Counted from the first letter of the stretch, positions 1 to 11,148 are shown. The stretch is 47,997 nucleotides of DNA from Patescibacteria group bacterium (GCA_018823045.1 JAHJIX010000007.1:1-47997); one strand, 5' to 3'. Notes: a model not told the origin generated them from the letters alone. Program-made: numbers and translations.

Positions 1-28
1 ATATATTATGTAATTTTATAATATTTTT

Positions 29-3000
29 ATGTCAGATATACCAAAAAGAAAAATTATTGGTGCTTTGGATATTGTATCATCAGATAAACTTATTTTGTCT
101 CCTATTGAAGGAAAAGTACAAAAACATGAACAAATATCTCAGCAAGAATTATTGTTTTTGGTAGAAAGATATAAAGAACACAGAGGGTCTATTCGTATTT
201 GGGCAGAGGCTACAGGAAGATCGGAAGAAGAAAAAGATCGAAGACAGGCTGTATTGCTAAGGATTGAAAATATTTTTAATTATTTAGATGGTGTAAGTAC
301 TGATAATCTTGAAAAAAGGGGTTTGAGTTTTGAACAGTTAAAAAATAATCAAAGATTTCAAGTTGCAATAAATACTTTGCATCAACTGATTGAGGAGAAT
401 CAAATTTTGAAGGGATTGAACATAGAAATGGATGGATTGATTCTTTCTCCAGAAAAGTTTGAAGGAGAAAAAGTTTCTCTTACTGAGTTACTTCCGAGAT
501 CTTTTGATGAAACAATGTATACAAGTGGTATGATTGAATTATCCGTTGCGAAACTTGAAGTTGATATTGCAGAGCTTTTTCGTGTTGGAGGAAATTCATC
601 TCAAGCAGAACAATTTATTCACTTTTTTCATAGATTGGCAAATAATCCGGATTTATTTGATGAAAAGACTCGAGTATATAAAGAAGATTATTCTTTACTC
701 AAGATTAAATTGCGAGATCAGGAAAATTGGGAAAACATGTTACAGCTTTTTGAAAGTTCAAAAGGAAAAGATCTCATTCTTCTTATTTTGGGTCAAGTAA
801 AAGAATATAGAGATAGAGATGTAACAGAAGAAATTGAAAAAGAACGTCGAGGAGAAGTATTTTTGCGTATGGGGAATCCCTTATATATAGCATTAGCACG
901 GAGTTTAGAAAAGATGGTAGTGGGGGATGAAGAAGCAAAAGCCGTCGAGGAACTTTTTGGAGAGCTTCCAAAAGATTTTTATTTTGATTTGGATGCACTT
1001 GAAGTGCAAAAATGGGCTGAAGAAGTAGTAAATACTATAGAATTTCGGGATGAAGAAGAAAAAGCTGAGTTTTTTGAGATGTTGAAAGCTCTTGGTGCTT
1101 TTGAAAAAGGGAACTTTTTAGATAAGAAATTACAATCGGCTTTTGAATTAGGCGTTGATGCATGGAAAGAATTTCTTGTGATTATAGAGAGACGTAATTT
1201 TTCTGCAGATAGGGAGAAGCTTCAGATATTATTGAGTAAATTTTTGGATGCATTTTTGGATTATACTGGAAAAAATTTTGGTATAGAAAGGCAGGAAGAG
1301 TATCAGGCTTTATTGGAAGCTGGTGTTTTTAAAAGATTTTTTCGTTCTACTCCAACAAGTAAAATCGATATCCAAAATAAGCTTTGGGATATTCAAGAAC
1401 AAGAAAAGAAAAATTATCTTTTTTTGTATGAACTTTTGAAAGAAATAAATGAAAATTCACAAGGACAAGAAGATGAAAGAGTTCGTTTGAAAAAAAAATA
1501 TTTTGAAAAATGTTTAGGATTAAGACAAAGGATTTCAAAGGATGAACAAAATTTAGAAAGAGAATTTGGATATGGGAGTGCTTTTTTATCAGATTTTTCA
1601 GGTTGGGATTTGAAGGGTACCTTAGTGGAAACGAGTCTTTCTAGTATAAATTTTCAAAATACAATTTTGGATGAGAGTCATTTTATTTCTTTAGATTTGG
1701 AAGATATAAATTTTGAGGAAGCTTCTTTGGAACAAACAGAATTTGTTGATTGTCGTTTAAAGGGTATAACTTTTCAAAGAAATGAAAATATAGATAAAGC
1801 AAAATTTCATAATTGTGATTTTCATAATTGTGAGTTTGTCTCAAATAAAGATAAAATACGAAGAAAAATTTTAACGAGAGAAGCTTTGGGTGAAATTATT
1901 GAAGCTTTTCTTGATGATGCGAACTTTCAATCAAAGGAAAAGTATATTTCATTAGGAAAAGGTATTTTTATTCTTATTGATGGGGATATTTCATATTTTT
2001 TAGATACAAGCAAAGAAAAAAGTGATGAGGGGCTGTATCAGTTAATGCTTGGTTATAATGAAAGTGATATAGTGCAATTTATTTTTGAGAGTGGTGAAAA
2101 ATATTTACTTGATGGTCTTATTGATAATTTTTCTTCTTTTAAAAAGATAGATAATGAGTTTGCTTATTTATTGTTAGATAAGGGTTATCCTTTAGAAGTT
2201 GTATTAAGAAATAAAGAACATTTCAAAAATTGGGATGATAATATTTTTTTAAATGATATATTAGAAAATGAAAAGATATCTATAGAAGATATTATAAAAA
2301 ATTTGACTTCTTTTGAAAATATAGATTATGCTTTTATCTATAAAATGATACAAAAATTATATAATAATGAAATTCTTCAAGATATGGAAAAATATTCAGA
2401 ATTATATAATAATTCTTTTCCCAATATTCGTCCAAGCATTTTGTATGATTTGTCTAACTATGATGAATTACAAAAATATCATCAAGAAAAAGAACGTTTA
2501 GAAAAGCTACGATCAAAAATTTCTGTGATCTTGATAAAAAAAGGTTTTCTTATCGATTTAATATTAAATCTTTCCATATTTACAAATGTAAATTCTCAAA
2601 AGCCATCTTTATTTGAGGTTATGTCTGACATGTATAGAAATGAGATATTTTCTAATACAGCTCTTACAATGAATTTAAAAAATTGTAAAGATCTTGATAT
2701 TCGTGATTTTTTGTATTCTACTAAGTTTCCATATTTTTTTGAAAAACATTATAAAGACCTGTTAAATAATAAAGAACATTTCAAAAATTGGGATGATAAT
2801 CGTTTTGTTTCAACAATGATAGATAAAGGTTTGTTTTATGAGCTGTTTGGTATTTTGAATCAATTTACGGGGCTTAATCGCGATATTTTTAATCAATTAT
2901 TAAAAAAAAGTGAAAAAGATATTGATTATTGGAGATTATTATATAAAGAGAGAAAAAGTTTTGAAACAGTAGATGAAAAAGATTTTTTGTATCATATTCC

Positions 3001-3373
3001 TTCATTTGTTCGTGCTGGAGAATTAGAATCTCTGATACAAAATATTTCAAATTTAGATAAGCATGTGTTCTTGACTTTATATGATAAATTTTTTGGATAC
3101 GATGAATTGAGTTTACTTATTAAATATAGAGAAAATTTTGGTATTTCTGATAATGTTCTTGTAGAAACTTTTTTATACAGAAATGATAATGTAATGACTC
3201 AATTTACTAGAATGCATCTTGTAGTCGATAATCTTTCTTCTTTTCATGATCTTTCTCGTGTCGATGCTTATTTTTTGGCAAAAAATGGATATTTTGAACA
3301 AGTCGTTCAAAATAGAGAGAGTTTTAGAGATTTAGATTTAGAACAACTTGAATTATATAAGGAAAGTGCCTAA
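29..3373 (+). CDS. Large hypothetical protein (1114 aa) with a central pentapeptide-like stretch and C-terminal degenerate helical repeats
   Basis: Long ORF; 'FSGWDLKGTLVETSLSSINFQNTILDESHF' region resembles pentapeptide repeats; recurring 'NKEHFKNWDDN'/'NRESFRDLD' units. Confidence 0.75.
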   Translation: MSDIPKRKIIGALDIVSSDKLILSPIEGKVQKHEQISQQELLFLVERYKEHRGSIRIWAEATGRSEEEKDRRQAVLLRIENIFNYLDGVSTDNLEKRGLSFEQLKNNQRFQVAINTLHQLIEENQILKGLNIEMDGLILSPEKFEGEKVSLTELLPRSFDETMYTSGMIELSVAKLEVDIAELFRVGGNSSQAEQFIHFFHRLANNPDLFDEKTRVYKEDYSLLKIKLRDQENWENMLQLFESSKGKDLILLILGQVKEYRDRDVTEEIEKERRGEVFLRMGNPLYIALARSLEKMVVGDEEAKAVEELFGELPKDFYFDLDALEVQKWAEEVVNTIEFRDEEEKAEFFEMLKALGAFEKGNFLDKKLQSAFELGVDAWKEFLVIIERRNFSADREKLQILLSKFLDAFLDYTGKNFGIERQEEYQALLEAGVFKRFFRSTPTSKIDIQNKLWDIQEQEKKNYLFLYELLKEINENSQGQEDERVRLKKKYFEKCLGLRQRISKDEQNLEREFGYGSAFLSDFSGWDLKGTLVETSLSSINFQNTILDESHFISLDLEDINFEEASLEQTEFVDCRLKGITFQRNENIDKAKFHNCDFHNCEFVSNKDKIRRKILTREALGEIIEAFLDDANFQSKEKYISLGKGIFILIDGDISYFLDTSKEKSDEGLYQLMLGYNESDIVQFIFESGEKYLLDGLIDNFSSFKKIDNEFAYLLLDKGYPLEVVLRNKEHFKNWDDNIFLNDILENEKISIEDIIKNLTSFENIDYAFIYKMIQKLYNNEILQDMEKYSELYNNSFPNIRPSILYDLSNYDELQKYHQEKERLEKLRSKISVILIKKGFLIDLILNLSIFTNVNSQKPSLFEVMSDMYRNEIFSNTALTMNLKNCKDLDIRDFLYSTKFPYFFEKHYKDLLNNKEHFKNWDDNRFVSTMIDKGLFYELFGILNQFTGLNRDIFNQLLKKSEKDIDYWRLLYKERKSFETVDEKDFLYHIPSFVRAGELESLIQNISNLDKHVFLTLYDKFFGYDELSLLIKYRENFGISDNVLVETFLYRNDNVMTQFTRMHLVVDNLSSFHDLSRVDAYFLAKNGYFEQVVQNRESFRDLDLEQLELYKESA

Positions 3374-3377
3374 AAAT

Positions 3378-3789
3378 ATGCGAGAATCAATAAAAAACAT
3401 ATTTGAAAAATGGCTAAAGAAAAAACTTCATTTTCATACAAAAAAAGAAAAAAATCCAAAATTTTTTCGTGAAAGGGAAGTTTGGTGGGCTTCCCTCGGA
3501 AAAAATATAGGATATGAAATGGATGGAAAAAATGATTTATTTGAAATACCTATTTTGATATTAAAAGGATATTCTATAAGGAATGGTTTTTATCCTTCCA
3601 ATAAGTACTCAAATAAAAGAACCAAAGCCTTGGTATCATGAACATGTTTTTGTAAATGGAAAATTGCGTTTAGTTAATTTAACGCAAGGGAGAGTAATAA
3701 GTACTAGGCGTTTTTTGAGAAAACAAGGAACGTTGGATAATAAAGATTTTCAAAAAGTAAAAAATGCTTTTATTAAACAATTTTTATAA
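3378..3789 (+). pseudogene. Frameshifted PemK/MazF-like toxin
   Basis: Frame 1 encodes 'FREREVWWASLGKNIGYEMDGKNDLFEIPILILKGYS'; the +1 frame continues 'FILPISTQIKEPKPWYHEHVFVNGKLRLVNLTQGRVISTRRFLRKQGTLDNKDFQKVKNAF'. Together they resemble one PemK-like protein; switch near the T5 run at 3587-3591. Confidence 0.65.
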
Positions 3790-3797
3790 AAAAATAA

Positions 3798-3841
3798 TCC
3801 TCCATAGAAGGAGGACGGAGCTTCTTGCAAATGCAAGAAGC
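3798..3841. repeat. Double hairpin in the intergenic region upstream of ligA
   Basis: tcctcc-atagaa... /ggagga (6 bp) followed by gcttcttgca-aa-tgcaagaagc (10-bp perfect stem). Confidence 0.6.
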
Positions 3842-3901
3842 GAAATGTACTTTAAGTATAGCATATTTTGACAATTTTGTCAAGATTTATCCACAAAATG
3901 A

Positions 3902-5950
<2,049 letters not shown>

Positions 5951-6127
5951 AAAGGGTTAGGCATTGAATTTTGGTGGGCAGATATGTATGAAGTCCCAAT
6001 TATATATGTATATAAAAGCGGTTCAAAAATATCTGATTTGCTTAAGGGCGTATCTAATCATTTTTTTGAATATAGAGATCAAAACGAGTTGATTGTGGGT
6101 ATTGAAATGATAATTAAGAGCATGTAA
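5951..6127 (+). pseudogene. 5'-truncated remnant resembling the C-terminus of a nucleoside 2-deoxyribosyltransferase-like protein
   Basis: Open frame directly after the ligA stop: KGLGIEFWWADMYEVPIIYVYKSGSKISDLLKGVSNHFFEYRDQNELIVGIEMIIKSM*; no start codon for a full-length gene. Confidence 0.4.
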
Positions 6128-6132
6128 AAAAC

Positions 6133-6161
6133 TTGCATCTTAAGCAAAAAATAGGTACACT
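6133..6161 (+). promoter_or_regulatory. Putative sigma70-type promoter for gatCA
   Basis: TTGCAT-17 bp-TACACT. Confidence 0.45.
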
Positions 6162-6196
6162 ATCTCTACTATGTGTTTGTTTTTATTTTTCAGTAT

Positions 6197-6496
6197 ATGA
6201 GTTTAACTATAGCGGATATTGAACATGTGGCTATGCTCGCCCGTATTTCATTAAGCCAAGAAGAAAAAGAATATTATATGCAGGAGTTAACTGCTGTTTT
6301 TGGCTATATTGAGCAATTAAAAGAAGTTGATACCGATGATGTTGATGAAACGGTCCAAGTGACTGGTTTAGAAGATGTGGTGAGAGATGATGAAGTAGCC
6401 CCATATAATGAAGATATGGTTGCTGACATTCAATCACAATTCCCAGATAAGATGGGGCATTTGCTCAAAGTAAGTGCAGTATTTAATCGTAAATAA
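6197..6496 (+). CDS. gatC: Asp-tRNA(Asn)/Glu-tRNA(Gln) amidotransferase subunit C
   Basis: 'MSLTIADIEHVAMLARISLSQEEKEYYMQEL...LKEVDTDDVDET'; precedes gatA. Start chosen at the internal Met (ORF opens at 6173). Confidence 0.92.
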   Translation: MSLTIADIEHVAMLARISLSQEEKEYYMQELTAVFGYIEQLKEVDTDDVDETVQVTGLEDVVRDDEVAPYNEDMVADIQSQFPDKMGHLLKVSAVFNRK

Positions 6497-6497
6497 T

Positions 6498-7925
6498 ATG
6501 TTAAATACCTTAACGATCAAACAAGCCGCAGAAGGATTGCGTGCAAAAAAATTTACTGCAGTGGAGCTGACCAAAGCCTGTCTTGTCCGTATTGAAGAGA
6601 GAAATGAAGAATTGAACGCATTCATTAGTGTCAACGCTGAGTATGCGCTTGAAGCAGCGAGACGTGCAGATGAACGATTGGCTGCAGGAGACAATATCAC
6701 TATGCTGACAGGGATTCCATATTCAGTAAAAGATGCAATTTGTACAAAAGATCTTCGCTCAACAGGTGCGGGGCAAATTTTAGATAATTATATTCCATCA
6801 TTTCAAGCAACTGTGATTGATAAATTAGAGCAAGCTGGCGCAGTGATGCTCGGAAAAACAAATTGTGATGCATTTGGTCATGGAGCGAGTAATGAGAACT
6901 CTATGTATGGGCCAGTAAAGCACCATCTTGATCAGACAAAAGTGTCAGGTGGGTCATCTGGTGGCTCTGCAGTGTCTGTTGCTGATGATATGTGTATTTT
7001 TTCTATTGCAGAGGACACCGGCGGATCTATTCGTCAACCAGCTGCATTTTGTGGTATTGCTGGGCTTCGAGCAAGTTATGGCCGTAATTCTCGTTATGGG
7101 ATTATGCCAATGGCGAGTTCTTTTGATACGGTAGGGCCTATGGCAAAAACGACAGAAGATCTTGCATATATTATGGAAGTAATGGCAGGGCATGATGAAA
7201 AAGATGCCACTACTGTAGAAGAAGCGGTGCCAACATATTCAAAAGAGTTATCTTCTGGGATACAAGGATTAAAAATCGGTATTCCAAAAGAATATTTTGA
7301 AATAGAGGGCATGCAAAAAGAAGTGCGTGAAAAAATAGAAGAACAATTAGAAACACTAAAAAAACTGGGCGCGGAGCTCGTACCGGTTTCTTTGCCATAT
7401 ACAAAATATGCTATTTCTGTGTACTATATTCTTGTGCCATCAGAAGATAGTTCAAATATGGCACGGCTCGATGGTATCCGTTATGGTGTGCGTTCAGAAG
7501 GTGATTCTCTCATCGATGTATATGCAAATTCTCGTGCACATGGATTTCCTGAAGAAGTAAAACGACGTATTATGGTGGGGACTTATGCACTATCAGCAGG
7601 CTATTATGATTCATATTACCGAAAAGCACAAAAAGTACGAACAAAGATTATTCAAGACTTTGATCGTGTCTTTGATGAGGTTGATGTATTAGTGACACCA
7701 ACATCTCCATTTACGGCTTTTGGTATTGGAGAAAAGAAAGACGACACTATCTCAATGTATTTAGCCGATGTGTTTGCAGCTCCTCCGGCCATTGCGGGTT
7801 TGCCAGCATTATCTGTCGATGCTGGTGCTGATGCGTCAGGTCTTCCTATTGGGTTACAAATTATTGGTCCACGTTTATCTGAAGAGGTGTTATTTCGTGT
7901 TGGCCATACATTAGAAAAAGCATAA
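6498..7925 (+). CDS. gatA: Asp-tRNA(Asn)/Glu-tRNA(Gln) amidotransferase subunit A
   Basis: Amidase signature 'KVSGGSSGGSAVSVADDMCIFSIAEDTGGSIRQPAAFCGIAGLRASYG'; start chosen at MLNTLTIKQAAEGL. Confidence 0.96.
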   Translation: MLNTLTIKQAAEGLRAKKFTAVELTKACLVRIEERNEELNAFISVNAEYALEAARRADERLAAGDNITMLTGIPYSVKDAICTKDLRSTGAGQILDNYIPSFQATVIDKLEQAGAVMLGKTNCDAFGHGASNENSMYGPVKHHLDQTKVSGGSSGGSAVSVADDMCIFSIAEDTGGSIRQPAAFCGIAGLRASYGRNSRYGIMPMASSFDTVGPMAKTTEDLAYIMEVMAGHDEKDATTVEEAVPTYSKELSSGIQGLKIGIPKEYFEIEGMQKEVREKIEEQLETLKKLGAELVPVSLPYTKYAISVYYILVPSEDSSNMARLDGIRYGVRSEGDSLIDVYANSRAHGFPEEVKRRIMVGTYALSAGYYDSYYRKAQKVRTKIIQDFDRVFDEVDVLVTPTSPFTAFGIGEKKDDTISMYLADVFAAPPAIAGLPALSVDAGADASGLPIGLQIIGPRLSEEVLFRVGHTLEKA

Positions 7926-7947
7926 ACTATATATAACATAAATATTT

Positions 7948-8030
7948 GTTATCCTGAACAATAGTAGTGGCAGAACGAATGGATCCTTCGACTGCTCCCG
8001 TACATTTCATGTTGGGATTCGCTCAGGATG
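7948..8030 (-). repeat. Palindromic intergenic element, copy 1
   Basis: On the minus strand: GTCATCCTGAGCGAATCCC...CAGTCGAAGGATCC...TTCAGGATAAC; terminal inverted repeat GTCATCCTGAGC / GTTCAGGATAAC. Confidence 0.65.
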
Positions 8031-8046
8031 ACAGAGTAACTCTGTC
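8030..8046 (+). promoter_or_regulatory. Small hairpin immediately upstream of the LOG-family start codon
   Basis: gacagag-taa-ctctgtc, 7-bp perfect stem ending 3 nt before ATG. Confidence 0.35.
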
Positions 8047-8049
8047 ACT

Positions 8050-9405
8050 ATGAAAGAAGAAACAATTAAGAAGGTCAAACAAGACGAAGATAAAGATTAT
8101 ACCTATCACATTAATGAAACCGGAGATTATCGAGAGGCATGGCGTATTTTTCGGATTATGTCTGAGTTTGTTGAAGGGTATAGTTTTTTAAATTCACTCA
8201 AAAAAGAAGTGACCATACTTGGATCAGCTCGTTTGGCAGAAGATCATAAATATGGGAAAATGGCACGTGATTTAGGAAAGTTGCTTGCAGAGCATGGGTA
8301 TACGACTATTACTGGCGGTGGTCCTGGAATTATGGAAGCCGCTAATCATGGTGCATATGATGGAAAGGGAGTTTCTGTTGGATTAAATATTCAATTGCCA
8401 TTTGAGCAACGAATTAATCCATATGTCAATAAATCAACAGCATTCTATTATTTCTTCACAAGAAAAGTCATGTTGACTTCCCCAGCAAATGCCTTTGTGT
8501 ATTTTCCTGGTGGTTTTGGCACTTTTGATGAATTTTTTGAAGTTGTCGACCATATGGAGCTTGGTAAAATGTGTCGCGTTCCAATCATTTTGGTTGGAAA
8601 AGAATTTTGGAGTCCAGTGTTAGAATTTTTAAATACCACCTGTTTCGACGTCGGAAGTATTGCTGGAGATGAATCAAAAAATTGGCATTTAGTTGATTCT
8701 GCAGAAGAAGCAATGGAAATTATTGAACAAAATAAAGATAACAAACAAGTCTGTGAGTTGTCTCCAATGGATGTACATCATGGATCAAATGTGGATTGGA
8801 AAGTATTTCGTATCATGGCTGAGTTGGTTGAGGGATTTGAATTTTTAACTGGTTTGATCGAAGATGTTACTATTCTTGGTACAAAGTCTATTAGTAAGAC
8901 AAGCCCATATTACGTAGCTGCAGAACAATTAGGAAAACGTTTTGCAGAAGATGGGTATGCTGTGGTGACAGGTGGTGCAGAAGGGACAGCCGAGGCAGCT
9001 AATAAGGGAGCACACAGTGTTGGTGGGCAATCAATTGGTATTGGAATGGATGTGCGTGGTAAAGCGCGTATGAATGAGTATGTGAATAAATCAATTATGT
9101 GTAGTTTTCCATTTACTCGAAAATTATTAGTTACAGCACCATCAAAAGGGTTTGTCTTTTTTCCAGGAGGACTTGGAACAATGCATCAACTTGCTGAAAT
9201 TTTAACATTGATTCAAACAGGAAAAATGGAAAGAATTCCGGTGATTTTGTATGATCGTGCATTTTGGGCACCATTGGTTGAGTACATCAAAACAATGTTG
9301 GTAGATAAGTATCAAACAATTTCACTAGAGGATATGGATATTTTTACAGTAATTGACTCAGTAGATGAGGCCGTGAATATTATCAATGGGTTTAGAAATA
9401 AATGA
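8050..9405 (+). CDS. Tandem LOG-family (Rossmann, lysine-decarboxylase-like) protein with two fused domains
   Basis: Domain 1 'TGGGPGIMEAANHGAYDGKGVSVGL...FPGGFGTFDEFFE'; domain 2 'TGGAEGTAEAANKGAHSVGGQSIGIG...FPGGLGTMHQLAE'. Confidence 0.88.
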   Translation: MKEETIKKVKQDEDKDYTYHINETGDYREAWRIFRIMSEFVEGYSFLNSLKKEVTILGSARLAEDHKYGKMARDLGKLLAEHGYTTITGGGPGIMEAANHGAYDGKGVSVGLNIQLPFEQRINPYVNKSTAFYYFFTRKVMLTSPANAFVYFPGGFGTFDEFFEVVDHMELGKMCRVPIILVGKEFWSPVLEFLNTTCFDVGSIAGDESKNWHLVDSAEEAMEIIEQNKDNKQVCELSPMDVHHGSNVDWKVFRIMAELVEGFEFLTGLIEDVTILGTKSISKTSPYYVAAEQLGKRFAEDGYAVVTGGAEGTAEAANKGAHSVGGQSIGIGMDVRGKARMNEYVNKSIMCSFPFTRKLLVTAPSKGFVFFPGGLGTMHQLAEILTLIQTGKMERIPVILYDRAFWAPLVEYIKTMLVDKYQTISLEDMDIFTVIDSVDEAVNIINGFRNK

Positions 9406-9409
9406 CGAA

Positions 9410-9496
9410 GTTATTCTGAGCGAGTGAAACGATTCGAAGGATCTTCTAATAAGTAGGAGATCCTTAGATTTCATTCCGTAATTAGTTGGAATGACG
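9410..9496 (+). repeat. Palindromic intergenic element, copy 2
   Basis: GTTATTCTGAGCGAGTGAAACGATTCGAAGGATCT...AGATCC...GGAATGAC; shares GTYATYCTGAGCGA and TCGAAGGATC with the element at 7948-8030 in opposite orientation. Confidence 0.65.
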
Positions 9497-9527
9497 TTTA
9501 AAATGATAGATTAATTAATAATCATAT

Positions 9528-9614
9528 GGAAAGATGGCAGAGTGGTTGAATGCGCAGCCTTGGAAAGGCTGTGTACGGGAAACCGTACCACGGGTTCGAA
9601 TCCCGTTCTTTCCG
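9528..9614 (+). tRNA. tRNA-Ser (anticodon GGA)
   Basis: 7-bp acceptor ggaaaga/tctttcc, anticodon loop ttGGAaa, long variable arm, T-arm cgggttcgaatcccg; class II layout. Confidence 0.95.
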
Positions 9615-9634
9615 CAATAATTTTTATAAACTAT

Positions 9635-9766
9635 ATGAAATACACAATACTTACACCTGCACTCTTCGTCACATTTTTTGCTGGGTGTGGCACAAAAGAA
9701 GTGGACCCTGATAGAGTAAAAAATACTGCGCCTGCAGGGATTCAAACAAGTGTTATGGTTGAATAG
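9635..9766 (+). CDS. Small predicted lipoprotein (43 aa)
   Basis: MKYTILTPALFVTFFAGCGTKEVDPD: short signal with lipobox-like FAGC. Confidence 0.5.
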   Translation: MKYTILTPALFVTFFAGCGTKEVDPDRVKNTAPAGIQTSVMVE

Positions 9767-9794
9767 CGATTTTAATAGATATTGACCAAGGGTA

Positions 9795-9823
9795 TTGACA
9801 AAATGCTTATTTTGTGCTATACT
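9795..9823 (+). promoter_or_regulatory. Strong sigma70-type promoter for the VanW-like gene
   Basis: TTGACA-17 bp-TATACT about 20 nt upstream of ATG 9845. Confidence 0.75.
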
Positions 9824-9844
9824 GAGCGGTTTATCATATATACT

Positions 9845-10720
9845 ATGAAAAAAGAAATCCTCACACAATTGGTAGCGCAATATGAATCTCCTGCACGGAT
9901 AGCCTTATCTCGTCGTTTTCCTATACTAAAACGACCGATTATTTCAACACGTCGTGCACTGCGTATACTCTATCACGTGCTTCATCCAAAGATTCGTCGT
10001 CGTATTTCAGATACTTTTTTTACTCATGTGGTTGCTCGTCACCAATCATTGCTTCGTCGAAAGTTGGGGACAAGTGATCCACGTTTGCAAGAGCAAAAGA
10101 TTCAAAATCTTGCTCAAGCAGTAAAACGCCTTAATGGAGTTGTGATTCAACCAGGAGAAATCTTTTCTTTATGGCATATTGTGGGTAAGCCGAGCTATAA
10201 AAAAGGCTATGTTGATGGTATGCTCTTATCAAACGGGCAAGTAGTTGAGGGACTTGGTGGTGGCTTATGTCAACTTTCTAATTTTTTGTGTTGGATATTT
10301 TTGCATGCGCCAATTGAAATTGTAGAGCGATATCATCACTCTAAAGATGTGTTTCCGGATTCAGGACGTGTACTTCCATTTGGAAGTGGAGCAACTATTT
10401 TGTATAATTTTGTGGATTTGAAGGTAAAAAACACCTCAGATGTTCCACTACAGTTAAAAATATGGTTGACTGATAATCACTTAAAAGGACAAATTGTTTC
10501 ATCAAAACCTGTGTTTTCAAAATTTCATGTGTATGAAAAAGAACATTTTTTTGTAAAGAAACAGGACGCATATTTTCGGTATAATGAAATTTATCGTGAT
10601 GAAAAAATAGAAGGAATTTTGCAAGGTACAGCAAAATTATTCACTAATTTCGCCCCAGTTTTGTATGACATTGATCAAGGGTATATAGAAAAAAATAACT
10701 TGAGATTAATTGAGTTATAA
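9845..10720 (+). CDS. VanW family protein
   Basis: 'LNGVVIQPGEIFSLWHIVGKPSYKKGYVDGMLLSNGQVVEGLGGGLCQLSNFLCWIFLHAPIEIVERYHHS'. Confidence 0.88.
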   Translation: MKKEILTQLVAQYESPARIALSRRFPILKRPIISTRRALRILYHVLHPKIRRRISDTFFTHVVARHQSLLRRKLGTSDPRLQEQKIQNLAQAVKRLNGVVIQPGEIFSLWHIVGKPSYKKGYVDGMLLSNGQVVEGLGGGLCQLSNFLCWIFLHAPIEIVERYHHSKDVFPDSGRVLPFGSGATILYNFVDLKVKNTSDVPLQLKIWLTDNHLKGQIVSSKPVFSKFHVYEKEHFFVKKQDAYFRYNEIYRDEKIEGILQGTAKLFTNFAPVLYDIDQGYIEKNNLRLIEL

Positions 10721-10739
10721 CAAAAAGGGGATAACAAGC

Positions 10740-10769
10740 TTGACTTTTGTATACGTTTAGGTATATAAT
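10740..10769 (+). promoter_or_regulatory. Promoter for the cold-shock gene
   Basis: TTGACT-18 bp-TATAAT, leaving a long 5'UTR of about 75 nt. Confidence 0.65.
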
Positions 10770-10784
10770 AGGCTCAAGCAAATA

Positions 10785-10853
10785 ACCCGCATAGGAAAAA
10801 GTCGTCGAGGTTCCTGGGTACGTTTGTAATTATATTGTAAAATTTTCCTATGC
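10785..10853 (+). promoter_or_regulatory. Structured csp 5'UTR: 11-bp inverted repeat sequestering the start codon, with a competing upstream hairpin
   Basis: GCATAGGAAAA (10789-10799) is the exact reverse complement of TTTTCCTATGC (10843-10853), which includes ATG 10850-10852. AGGAA (10793-10797) can instead pair with TTCCT (10811-10815), with ACCC/GGGT flanks. Confidence 0.55.
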
Positions 10854-11053
10854 AACAAGGAACAATTAAACGCCTTACTGACCGTGGATTTGGTTTCATC
10901 GCTGTTGATGGACAAGATACTGATATCTTCTTCCACGCAAAAGAACTCGTTGACATTGAATTCAATGATCTTCGTGAAGGTGACGCATTAGTATTTGATG
11001 TCGTAGAGACAGACAAAGGAATGAATGCTGTCAACGTAAGACGTGCAGAATAA
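10850..11053 (+). CDS. Cold-shock (CspA-family) protein
   Basis: MQQGTIKRLTDRGFGFIAVDGQDTDIFFHAKEL...: RNP1/RNP2-like motifs. Confidence 0.93.
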   Translation: MQQGTIKRLTDRGFGFIAVDGQDTDIFFHAKELVDIEFNDLREGDALVFDVVETDKGMNAVNVRRAE

Positions 11054-11072
11054 GCACTCAAAAAAAAATTAT

Positions 11073-11105
11073 AAAAAGACAGGTTATTTACCTGTCTTTT
11101 TTTTT
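11073..11105 (+). terminator. Rho-independent terminator of the csp gene
   Basis: aaaaagacaggt-tatt-acctgtcttttt followed by a T tract. Confidence 0.9.
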
Positions 11106-11148
11106 CTGATAGTATATAGGAGAATCTGTTTATTTTTTAGTACATGAT

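Noticed and set aside
3868-3883. ttgacaattttgtcaa palindrome upstream of ligA as a repressor operator
   Set aside because: Short and AT-rich; equally explained as a -35-like sequence; no second site or regulator to support it
9515-9880. 121-aa minus-strand ORF
   Set aside because: Contains the antisense translation of tRNA-Ser ('NGIRTRGTVSRTQPFQGCAFNHSAIFP') and overlaps the VanW promoter; classic spurious tRNA-derived ORF
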